A DNA stretch of 5,267 nucleotides from Clostridiaceae bacterium (GCA_012729935.1 JAAYBY010000142.1:1-5267), one strand, 5' to 3'; positions 1-5,137 are shown, numbered from the stretch's first letter. Numbers and translations: made by a program. The notes: generated by a model from the sequence alone, not told the origin.

Positions 1-192
1 CGTCACTGCACCAACCCAGGGACCGGCTAGAATAGCGGTCAACATGGTGCCGATGGTGTCCAGATAGACGGGTAGCTTAAGCAATGATGCAAGCTGGCCA
101 CCAACGAAGTTGATCGCCACTCCGATCGGAATGAACAGAAGAGCGAGCATGTTGAAATCGGTTTTGATTGAATACTTGCGTTCGAGTGCCAT
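1..192 (-). CDS. ECF transporter S component, CD3073-like (partial, C-terminus beyond window)
   Basis: The first 64 residues of an integral membrane protein are visible and the frame stays open to the window edge. After a short basic N-terminus come a hydrophobic segment (about residues 14-32, LALLFIPIGVAINFVGG) and then the stretch PVYLDTIGTMLTAILAGPWVG (41-61). The YLDTIGT...AGPW pattern is typical of substrate-binding S components of energy-coupling factor importers, and it resembles the group named after C. difficile CD3073. S components bind a vitamin, nucleobase or similar small molecule in the membrane and rely on EcfA/EcfA'/EcfT, which are not in this window. The start is fixed by an AAGGAGGT ribosome binding site (202-209) nine bases upstream of ATG 192. 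It lies 17 bp after the MFS gene, so the two are very likely cotranscribed. The substrate cannot be read from the sequence; the neighbours suggest a nucleoside, base or pyrimidine. Confidence 0.8.
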   Translation of the reverse strand, partial: MALERKYSIKTDFNMLALLFIPIGVAINFVGGQLASLLKLPVYLDTIGTMLTAILAGPWVGAVT

Positions 193-201
193 TTGGATAT
201 T

Positions 202-209
202 ACCTCCTT
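202..209 (-). promoter_or_regulatory. Ribosome binding site of the ECF S component gene
   Basis: On the minus strand AAGGAGGT lies nine bases before ATG 192 and fills most of the 17-bp gap after the MFS stop codon. It decides the start of the partial ECF S gene. Confidence 0.85.
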
Positions 210-1403
210 TTATATATGTCCAACACGGTCATGTGTTGAATCCGAATGAAGTGCATATGCTTCCTGCATACGCCGTTTTCGATGGAGAACAGCCATTACT
301 GCAGCCATTACAACGCACAGCGCCGCAATGATCCAGTAGGCGCCACGGGGATCTCCGGATGTCACGAACATGCCAATCATCGGCTGGAATAAGACACCGC
401 CAAGTCCGGCGGAAAAAATCATCAGTGAGAAGGCCGGCGCTGAATTTTCCGGGAACAATTGGCCGCCAATCAATGCCAGGCCGGCATAAACCGGAGCAAA
501 ACCGATTCCGACAAGCACAACCGACATCAGTTTGAGCCAGATACCAGGCAAAAGCACGAGGAGCGCACAGCCAGCTGCAACCAGCAAGAAACAGGGTGCC
601 ATGATTGAGCTGGCTGATTTAAACCGGCTTCCAATCAGCCTGCCGACAATGCTGGAAAGCCAGTAAACCGATAAGGAAAGTGCCGTATAGCCGGAGATAC
701 CGACATAGTCATAGTAAGTCCCGATCCAGTAGGTCAGTGCTGTTTCTGAACCGACATGGAGAAACATACCTGTCATGTAAAGCACCATCCTGCCATCTTT
801 CAGGAATCTCAGAAAAGCCAGCCCGTTCTGAGGTTCTGCCTGCACAGCAACTGTGTCCATTCGTTTATTCGTCAGATAAAACAGCGCTGATCCGGCATAG
901 ACAGCCGCTGCTATTACGTAGAGTGGACGATATTGATCTTGTTTGAGCAGGGCTGCCAGCAATAAAGGCGTCAGCACTGCTCCGGCACTAAACAATGCTT
1001 GAAGGAAATTAAGAAAGCGATTGGCGTTTTGACCATTGTTGTCGGCGACCAGGGACATAGCAATACTCTCATAGCCACCGATCCCCGTTCCGTAGATAAA
1101 AAAGCCGAGTGTGACAAGCGGAATAGTCTGCGACGAAAGAATGATCACGGATCCAAGGGATACGAGTACTGCCGTTAGAAAGGCCGCCTTCCGCTTTCCT
1201 GCCCTGCTGGCTAGTTCTCCTGCAAACAGAACAGCAGCCATTGATCCGCCGTACAAGGCACTGATCATAAATCCCATTTGCGGGCCGCTTGCGTCTAGAT
1301 GAAGAGAGATATTTTGAACAAGACTCTGATTAGCAGCAAAAAAACAGCCCATCAGGGTAAACACTATAATGGAGACAGCATTGAACTTCTTATCTTTAAT
1401 CAA
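210..1403 (-). CDS. Major facilitator superfamily transporter
   Basis: A 12-helix MFS permease of about 397 residues, which is the normal family size. Counting from the proposed start, TM1 is near residues 7-26 (FNAVSIIVFTLMGCFFAANQ). The cytoplasmic loop-2/3 motif A is visible as AGELASRAGKRK (about 61-72) and its second-half echo as VGRLIGSRF (about 253-261), with a polar central loop around 180-200. The C-terminus is basic and cytoplasmic (LHRKRRMQ). No substrate signature is recognised; the context favours a nucleoside, base or sugar. The frame runs upstream to a GTG at 1541, but that extension (46 residues) has no ribosome binding site and contains a near-consensus promoter, so I reject it. 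The start is unsettled: GGAG at 1418-1421 is ideally placed for ATG 1411, which is out of frame, and TTG 1403 is the nearest in-frame candidate (CTG 1406 is another). The gene is the first of an operon with the ECF S component. Confidence 0.85.
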   Translation of the reverse strand: MIKDKKFNAVSIIVFTLMGCFFAANQSLVQNISLHLDASGPQMGFMISALYGGSMAAVLFAGELASRAGKRKAAFLTAVLVSLGSVIILSSQTIPLVTLGFFIYGTGIGGYESIAMSLVADNNGQNANRFLNFLQALFSAGAVLTPLLLAALLKQDQYRPLYVIAAAVYAGSALFYLTNKRMDTVAVQAEPQNGLAFLRFLKDGRMVLYMTGMFLHVGSETALTYWIGTYYDYVGISGYTALSLSVYWLSSIVGRLIGSRFKSASSIMAPCFLLVAAGCALLVLLPGIWLKLMSVVLVGIGFAPVYAGLALIGGQLFPENSAPAFSLMIFSAGLGGVLFQPMIGMFVTSGDPRGAYWIIAALCVVMAAVMAVLHRKRRMQEAYALHSDSTHDRVGHI

Positions 1404-1411
1404 CAGCTCAT
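1400..1411 (-). other. Three-codon mini-ORF (M-S-C-stop) at the MFS translation start
   Basis: ATG AGC TGT TGA lies six bases behind a GGAG ribosome binding site (1418-1421) and about 20 nt behind the predicted transcription start. Its stop overlaps the in-frame TTG at 1403-1401 in a TTGA arrangement, so termination and reinitiation is possible. Alternatively, one base has been lost: a single extra base after ATG would join it in frame with the MFS protein (M-x-L-L-I-K-D-K-K-F). The sequence alone cannot decide between these. Confidence 0.4.
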
Positions 1412-1437
1412 TATTAGCTCCGTTATTTAATGCCGTG

Positions 1438-1466
1438 ATTATACCACTCAAACCTTTATATATCAA
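1438..1466 (-). promoter_or_regulatory. SigA-type promoter of the MFS-ECF operon
   Basis: On the minus strand TTGATA (1466-1461), a 17-bp spacer and a perfect TATAAT (1443-1438) are present. The TG one base upstream of the hexamer also makes it an extended -10. The predicted transcript starts near 1431, giving a leader of only 20-30 nt. Being inside the longest open frame, this promoter argues against the GTG start at 1541. Confidence 0.75.
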
Positions 1467-1475
1467 CATTTTATC

Positions 1476-1490
1476 GTCTTTGAAAAAGAC
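1476..1490. repeat. Inverted repeat between the divergent promoters
   Basis: GTCTTT-GAA-AAAGAC is a perfect 6-bp inverted repeat with a 3-nt centre. It lies between the -35 elements of the leftward MFS promoter and the rightward hydrolase promoters and overlaps the -35 of the first rightward candidate. The position suits a regulator acting on both directions, but the repeat is short and A/T-rich, so chance is possible. Confidence 0.3.
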
Positions 1491-1508
1491 TGAACCTGAC
1501 ATTGTAAT
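1480..1508 (+). promoter_or_regulatory. Candidate promoter 1 of the nucleoside hydrolase gene
   Basis: TTGAAA (1480-1485), a 17-bp spacer and TGTAAT (1503-1508) each match the SigA consensus at five of six positions. A transcript would start near 1515, about 48 nt before the hydrolase ATG. Confidence 0.45.
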
Positions 1509-1525
1509 TTCATATTTAGTATGAT
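1496..1525 (+). promoter_or_regulatory. Candidate promoter 2 of the nucleoside hydrolase gene, with overlapping palindrome
   Basis: CTGACA (1496-1501), an 18-bp spacer and TATGAT (1520-1525) are each five of six to consensus, predicting a start near 1532. The -10 sits inside the perfect inverted repeat AGTAT-G-ATACT (1518-1528), which could be an operator. The two promoter candidates overlap and the sequence does not say which is used. Confidence 0.45.
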
Positions 1526-1562
1526 ACTTTATTTTTAACACAGATTTTTTCAGGAGTATTTC

Positions 1563-2510
1563 ATGTTAAGACAGCGATTGATTATTGATACCGATTGTGG
1601 TTCAGACGACGCCATGGCGATCGCGATGGCGTTCAATGACGAGGCATACGAAATTCTTTTTTTTACCATTTGTGCTGGTAATGTATCCGCCGAACAGGCC
1701 GCTGCCAATACGTTGACGACAATCGAAAAATCAGGTCGTTATGAACCACCCGTTTACATGGGGGTATCACTTCCGCTGGTGAGGCCGCTGGTCTGTGCGC
1801 ACGAAACACATGGCACGGATGGCATGGGCGATATAGGACTGGTTCCCAGCCGATTGAAAACGACACCCGGCAATGGAATTATCAAAATGCTGGAAGCGCT
1901 GGAACAGGAACCTGACCAAAGTTTAGAAATTGTGGCGTTGGGACCCTTGACCAATCTGGCCGTAGCCGTTCGTATGGCACCGAAAATCATGCGGCGTGTC
2001 AAACGCATTTCGATCATGGGCAGTGCCGGTCTGGGCACAGGTAATGTGACGCCGGTTGCCGAATTCAATATCTGGCAGGATCCTGAAGCGGCTAAAATTG
2101 TTCTCGAGTCCGGATTACCGCTTATGTTGGTGGGATGGGACGCATGCCTCGACGATGCCATGCTGACAGCAAGCGATATCGAGCGAATTCAGAATAGCGG
2201 AGATCTGGGTCGGTTCGCAATTGAATGCAATCGCGTACTTCTGGAAATGAACAAGGATCGCTTCGGCGTTCCCTGCCTTGATATGGCTGACCCTGCCGCA
2301 ATGGCCGCCGCACTTTACCCCCCATGCATTGATGTCTGCGATGCGTATTACTGCTCGGTTGACACCAGCTGCGGGATCAGCGCTGGTGCAGTACACGTTG
2401 ACATTTATCATTTTTCCGGCAAGGAGCCTAACGTACTGGTATGTTCCAGACTGAAGAGTGATCTCTTCAAGCAGTATCTGTTCAGGACTCTAGGTGCAGA
2501 AGAGACATGA
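1563..2510 (+). CDS. Nucleoside hydrolase (IU-NH family)
   Basis: A full-length (315 aa) cytoplasmic inosine-uridine-type nucleoside N-ribohydrolase. The family cleaves the N-glycosidic bond of nucleosides to free base and ribose. The N-terminal calcium and ribose motif is DTDCGSDDA (residues 9-17; the usual Pro is Cys12). N40 (CAGN), HGTDGMG (83-89), LGPLTNLA (126-133) and VAEFNIWQDPEAA (165-177, with E167/N169) follow the family order. Near the C-terminus D243, the calcium ligand equivalent to D242 of the Crithidia enzyme, is present in MADPAAM. The residue before it, the catalytic His241 in the classical enzyme, is Ala242. ATG 1563 follows AGGAG (1552-1556) by six bases. The gene diverges from the MFS operon and its end overlaps the desulfidase gene by 29 bp on the other strand. 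Base preference cannot be read, and the missing His suggests it differs from the classical purine/uridine enzymes. Confidence 0.93.
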   Translation: MLRQRLIIDTDCGSDDAMAIAMAFNDEAYEILFFTICAGNVSAEQAAANTLTTIEKSGRYEPPVYMGVSLPLVRPLVCAHETHGTDGMGDIGLVPSRLKTTPGNGIIKMLEALEQEPDQSLEIVALGPLTNLAVAVRMAPKIMRRVKRISIMGSAGLGTGNVTPVAEFNIWQDPEAAKIVLESGLPLMLVGWDACLDDAMLTASDIERIQNSGDLGRFAIECNRVLLEMNKDRFGVPCLDMADPAAMAAALYPPCIDVCDAYYCSVDTSCGISAGAVHVDIYHFSGKEPNVLVCSRLKSDLFKQYLFRTLGAEET

Positions 2511-3042
2511 TTTTTTCCGGTTCTGCGGCAAACAGGCCGATCATTGGCAAACGAATACCCTGCTCATGAAGTATGCTTGCCAATTCATCCATCATAATGC
2601 CCCTGCCTTTGCCAAGTCTGGCCGAGGATATGGTATCAGCAAGGTCACTTCTGTCACTCAGATTACCACCCCATGCGCCATAGCAGGTGTAGTCCACACC
2701 ACAGCTGGGGCTACCATCGATTCCAATAATGCCAAGTACTTCAAAGCGCTCTTCTCCGGCCAGATATTCCTTCATCTGTACAATCAAGTCGTTCAACATT
2801 CGCCGGCATTCCCTGCGAAAATAAGGTGTATCAAACTGTTCAGAAACATGACCCCAGCGTTTTCTGCCGTAAAGGATAAATTCGGGGCATGGAAGCTGAA
2901 TCAACTGAACACCCTGTGCAACAGCCGCTTGCAAAAATCGTTTCCGAAGCGCCTCTTCATCGGCCATTTCCCGCTCATTGTACATGATAACTTTCGAAGC
3001 AGTATTCAGAACACAATGACTGACAAACACAATTTTTTGCAT
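2482..3042 (-). CDS. TudS-related (DUF523-like) putative desulfidase, CD3072-type
   Basis: A 186-residue cytoplasmic protein with the cysteine pattern of the DUF523/TudS family: SHCVLN (Cys10), LPCPEF (Cys52, Glu54) and GIDGSPSCG (Cys114). TudS, the characterised relative, is a [4Fe-4S] enzyme that removes sulfur from thiouracil; three conserved cysteines bind the cluster and leave one iron free for the substrate sulfur. Further cysteines occur at 79 and 120. The sequence resembles the variant named after C. difficile CD3072, for which I know no proven substrate. The frame could extend to 3099, but ATG 3042 has a GAGGTGG ribosome binding site (3048-3054) and begins at the first conserved beta strand (QKIVFVSHC), so the 19 upstream residues are rejected. 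It diverges from the TenA-like gene across 69 bp and converges on the nucleoside hydrolase. A role on a thio-base released by the hydrolase is inferred. Confidence 0.82.
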   Translation of the reverse strand: MQKIVFVSHCVLNTASKVIMYNEREMADEEALRKRFLQAAVAQGVQLIQLPCPEFILYGRKRWGHVSEQFDTPYFRRECRRMLNDLIVQMKEYLAGEERFEVLGIIGIDGSPSCGVDYTCYGAWGGNLSDRSDLADTISSARLGKGRGIMMDELASILHEQGIRLPMIGLFAAEPEKIMSLLHLES

Positions 3043-3061
3043 GATCGCCACCTCACAAATC

Positions 3062-3090
3062 ATTCTAGCAAATCGTCGATGCCTAAACAA
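3062..3090 (-). promoter_or_regulatory. Possible promoter of the desulfidase gene
   Basis: On the minus strand TTGTTT (3090-3085), a 17-bp spacer and TAGAAT (3067-3062) are present. The -10 is five of six to consensus and the -35 only three of six. The predicted start near 3055 leaves just enough room for the GAGGTGG ribosome binding site at 3054-3048. I see no comparably good promoter for the rightward TenA-like gene in this 69-bp gap. Confidence 0.4.
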
Positions 3091-3111
3091 TCGTGACACG
3101 GAGGATTACCC

Positions 3112-3807
3112 ATGAACATCTATGAAGAACACCTGATGCCAATGATCAAAAAAACTTGTGCCGTCTTGGAAGCAACACCGCAGATGCAGGAAATCCTCCG
3201 AGGTGAAATGCCTTTAGAGCGGTTTCAGTGGCAGATCCGGCAAAATTACCAGTACCTGATGGAATATACCAAATGCTGGGCGATCGGTCTGGCCAAAGCG
3301 CAGGGATTTGATGAAATGACCCGCTGGTATAGCATAGTCAAATCAACGTTCGAAGATACCGTCGTATTCAATCGGACCTTTTGGGCTGACCAACTGGGCA
3401 TCTCCATCGAAGATCTAGAAAAAACCATCATGGCAGAGAAAAAACGAAGCTACACATCACACGAACTTGCCAGAGCTTTCGAGGGAGATCTTGCTTCGTG
3501 TATGATGGGCTTGTTTCCCTGTAATGTGTTGTATATGCACATGGGATTCGATTTACTGCCTCAGTGTAAATTGCCTCAAGAGAATATGTATTACCAATGG
3601 ATTTCCTATTATACGCAGCCGGCTTATGTTGATAAATGTCAAAAGGAAATCCGTATGGTCAATAGCCTCTGTGAGCACAAGACCGGGCAGGAGCTCCGAC
3701 ACTTACTCGAAATCTTCGCCATAGGCTGCAACTACGAAATTTTACAGTGGCGTGATATGTATTTTCGTATGGAAACCTGGCCGCTTGAGGAGATCTTCCC
3801 CGAATAA
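3112..3807 (+). CDS. tenA: TenA/thiaminase II family protein with altered pyrimidine-binding Asp
   Basis: A 231-residue all-helical, cytoplasmic TenA-like protein of normal length. TenA hydrolyses aminopyrimidines in thiamin salvage (aminomethyl-HMP to HMP) and can cleave thiamin. Recalled alignment with Bacillus subtilis TenA matches its active site almost residue by residue: Y48 (Y47), Y114 in the shared SYTSH motif (Y112), C137 in FPCN (nucleophile C135), Y167 (Y163) and E209 in NYE (E205). The exception is N45, in RQNYQYL, where TenA has D44 of QDSYYL, the residue that contacts the pyrimidine. The enzyme therefore looks catalytically complete but may recognise a different ring. GGAGG (3100-3104) precedes ATG 3112 by seven bases. 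No thi genes and no TPP riboswitch are seen beside it; its neighbours are nucleoside-salvage genes, so a role outside classical thiamin salvage is plausible. Confidence 0.85.
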   Translation: MNIYEEHLMPMIKKTCAVLEATPQMQEILRGEMPLERFQWQIRQNYQYLMEYTKCWAIGLAKAQGFDEMTRWYSIVKSTFEDTVVFNRTFWADQLGISIEDLEKTIMAEKKRSYTSHELARAFEGDLASCMMGLFPCNVLYMHMGFDLLPQCKLPQENMYYQWISYYTQPAYVDKCQKEIRMVNSLCEHKTGQELRHLLEIFAIGCNYEILQWRDMYFRMETWPLEEIFPE

Positions 3808-3890
3808 CAAATTTGATATCGTTCAGCAGCTTTCAGCCGCCATCATCACAACTGTTTCCAAGCAGATTGTCTGGTTCTTTGTGTTTGTGC

Positions 3891-4802
3891 TCATTGTTCA
3901 GACGATATTTTAATCGTCTGGCTGAACGTGTTCACCTCTTTAATGGTTGGAATGGACACAGCTGCACCTTCTCTGGAAACGACAATTGCGGAGGCCATCG
4001 ACGCCTGTTGCAGAATTTTGTCAATGGGCAGTCCCGCGACGATACCACTTAAAAAATACCCTGTAAATGTATCACCAGCTGCTGTTGTGTCGACGACCGG
4101 AACCTGATAGATACCATGACGGACTTTCTGCCTTTCATCCTGATATAGAACGCCTGAACTGCCGAGGGTTAATACAACAGCAAGATCGGGATATCGCCTG
4201 ATCAGACGTGCGCAAATTTCATCCGGTTCGTCTGTACCGGTCATTTCTCTGCCTTCAACTTCGTTGATAAACAACCAGCTCACCGCCTCTAGAGGTAAAT
4301 CGTTTATTTCCTGATTGTAAGGGGACGGATTGAGGGCAATTCGGGCTTTCCGGCGGATCGCTTTCTCCATCATGTCGCGATTGTTGTTTACTTCATTTTG
4401 TATAACCAACAGGTCACCGGGATTGAGTTTATTCACGACACGTTCCCGAAGCTGGTCAGAGAGATCATCGTTGCTGCCTGCATGCAGGATGATACAATTT
4501 TGCCCCTGGCGATTAACCTGAATGATAGCGTGCCCGGTTGGATGCCGGCTCGTGGCGATCAATTCGGTCCGGACACCGCTTTTCTTCAAAAAATCGACCA
4601 AAAATTGTCCATCTTCACCGACGGCCCCTGCATGGTATACAAGACTACCCGCTTTCGCAGCCGCGATGCTTTGATTCAACCCCTTTCCTCCGGGGAAAAC
4701 TGAAAACGCACGTGAGGATATCGTTTGTCCGGGCAGGACAAAATCCTCAACCGAATAGACTCTATCAATGTTTAATGAACCGTAGTTGATTATTTTGTTC
4801 AT
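3891..4802 (-). CDS. rbsK: Ribokinase (PfkB family)
   Basis: A complete 303-residue PfkB-family sugar kinase that fits ribokinase, which phosphorylates ribose at O5 using ATP to feed the pentose phosphate pathway. Sequence marks in order: NYGSLNID (6-13) with the sugar-contacting Asp13, GGKGLNQS (38-45), HAGSN (107-111), LNPSP (157-161), the metal/ATP-site pair NE (180-181), TLGSSGV (212-218), the anion hole and catalytic base in DTTAAGDTFTG (238-248, Asp244 as base), and SREGAAVSIP (276-285). The layout follows E. coli RbsK closely, including HAG(A/S)N and the SIP end, so ribose is the best guess, although PfkB kinases for other sugars or nucleosides cannot be excluded. ATG 4802 is preceded by GAGGAAGG. 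The gene is read alone from a promoter at about 4862-4891 that is overlaid by a palindrome. Its neighbour two genes away, the nucleoside hydrolase, would supply free ribose. Confidence 0.9.
   Translation of the reverse strand: MNKIINYGSLNIDRVYSVEDFVLPGQTISSRAFSVFPGGKGLNQSIAAAKAGSLVYHAGAVGEDGQFLVDFLKKSGVRTELIATSRHPTGHAIIQVNRQGQNCIILHAGSNDDLSDQLRERVVNKLNPGDLLVIQNEVNNNRDMMEKAIRRKARIALNPSPYNQEINDLPLEAVSWLFINEVEGREMTGTDEPDEICARLIRRYPDLAVVLTLGSSGVLYQDERQKVRHGIYQVPVVDTTAAGDTFTGYFLSGIVAGLPIDKILQQASMASAIVVSREGAAVSIPTIKEVNTFSQTIKISSEQ
3896..3927. repeat. Inverted repeat at the 3' end of the ribokinase gene
   Basis: CAGACGAT (3899-3906), a 6-nt loop ATTTTA and ATCGTCTG (3913-3920) form a perfect 8-bp hairpin. 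The outer arms GTTCAG (3896-3901) and CTGAAC (3922-3927) can pair instead if CTGG is bulged out. It sits in the last codons of the ribokinase gene, downstream of the convergent TenA-like gene. It might slow or stop either transcript, but no T-tract follows on either strand, so I do not call it an intrinsic terminator. The rest of the gap between the two genes (3808-3890) holds nothing I can identify. Confidence 0.4.
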
Positions 4803-4861
4803 AAGACCTTCCTCATCCAGCTGGTCAGTTATCCATTAGAACAACGGCTGCTTCGATACTC

Positions 4862-4891
4862 ATTATATCATCATCAGTCATTGACTGTGAT
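4862..4891 (-). promoter_or_regulatory. Extended -10 promoter of the ribokinase gene
   Basis: On the minus strand a perfect TATAAT (4867-4862) has TG one base upstream, an extended -10. The -35 is poor (ATCACA at 4891-4886 with an 18-bp spacer, four of six), typical for extended -10 or regulated promoters. The predicted start near 4855 gives a leader of about 50 nt before ATG 4802. Confidence 0.6.
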
Positions 4892-4892
4892 G
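4869..4892. promoter_or_regulatory. Palindromic operator candidate upstream of the ribokinase -10
   Basis: The core CAGTCA-T-TGACTG (4875-4887) is a perfect 6-bp inverted repeat around one central base. With one base (4874) skipped it continues as CATCA (4869-4873) against TGATG (4888-4892), giving 11 paired positions. It covers the -10/-35 spacer of the ribokinase promoter, where a bound repressor would block polymerase. No regulator gene is in the window and I cannot name the protein; GntR-type operators often carry a GT...AC core like this one. Confidence 0.5.
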
Positions 4893-4934
4893 TTGTTGAG
4901 AGTCGATGCATCATACAATTAAGCTTTGAGCCGA

Positions 4935-4963
4935 TTGACTTTTAATACCAGGAGGACTATATT
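4935..4963 (+). promoter_or_regulatory. SigA-type promoter of the lipoprotein gene
   Basis: TTGACT (4935-4940), a 17-bp spacer and TATATT (4958-4963) are each five of six to consensus. It points right toward the lipoprotein gene, with a predicted start near 4970. No better promoter is seen closer to the gene, so the transcript would have a 5' leader of about 165 nt. Confidence 0.6.
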
Positions 4964-4969
4964 AAAAGA

Positions 4970-5137
4970 AACTCAATACTTAAAATCTTTCAGACTCATT
5001 GAAGATTCGATCATCAAATCGCAACGGGACATTTCTAACTTAAATATACGAATTTTCCTTATCACATGCCGCTCTCAGGGCGGAACGAACCCTGAAAAAA
5101 TATAAAAACATGGTTCAAAAGAAGGAGGATTTCTATC
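4970..5137 (+). promoter_or_regulatory. Long structured 5' leader of the lipoprotein gene
   Basis: This non-coding stretch holds several possible RNA hairpins. AATCTTTCA (4984-4992) pairs with TGAAGATT (5000-5007) with one bulged T. CGAT (5008-5011) pairs with ATCG (5018-5021). Then come two mutually exclusive stems: CCGC (5069-5072) with GCGG (5080-5083), or TCAGGG (5075-5080) with CCCTGA (5090-5095). The last stem is followed by A, not T, so it is not an intrinsic terminator. I see no purine, TPP or other riboswitch consensus. A regulatory leader is possible but unproven. Confidence 0.35.

Noticed and set aside
1404..1541. N-terminal extension of the MFS frame to GTG 1541 (or ATG 1502/1469)
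   Set aside because: No ribosome binding site precedes these codons, the extra residues are not part of the MFS fold, and a near-perfect promoter lies inside the stretch.
1754..2411. Long minus-strand open frames inside the nucleoside hydrolase gene
   Set aside because: They mirror the hydrolase codons, lack ribosome sites and show no family features.
2494..3096. 200-codon plus-strand frame antisense to the desulfidase gene
   Set aside because: The minus-strand product carries all DUF523/TudS motifs, while the plus-strand translation has no recognisable domain and no good ribosome site.
3043..3099. Upstream start of the desulfidase gene at 3099
   Set aside because: ATG 3042 has a clear GAGGTGG ribosome site and the conserved fold starts there; the extra 19 residues are basic and unlike the family, and they would cover the likely promoter.
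3823..3894. 23-codon ORF starting in an ATGA overlap with the ribokinase stop
   Set aside because: The overlap looks like translational coupling, but there is no ribosome site, the product has no recognisable features, and it ends in the short gap before the TenA-like gene. Chance is likelier.
4799..4816. Mini-ORF M-R-K-V-L-stop overlapping the ribokinase ATG
   Set aside because: It simply reads through the ribokinase ribosome binding site and has no good ribosome site of its own.
4950..4955. AGGAGG resembling a ribosome binding site
   Set aside because: No ATG, GTG or TTG follows at usable distance, and the site falls in the spacer of a good promoter.
5075..5100. Hairpin TCAGGG/CCCTGA as an intrinsic terminator
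   Set aside because: It is followed by A on the plus strand. On the minus strand the T-run precedes the hairpin rather than following it.
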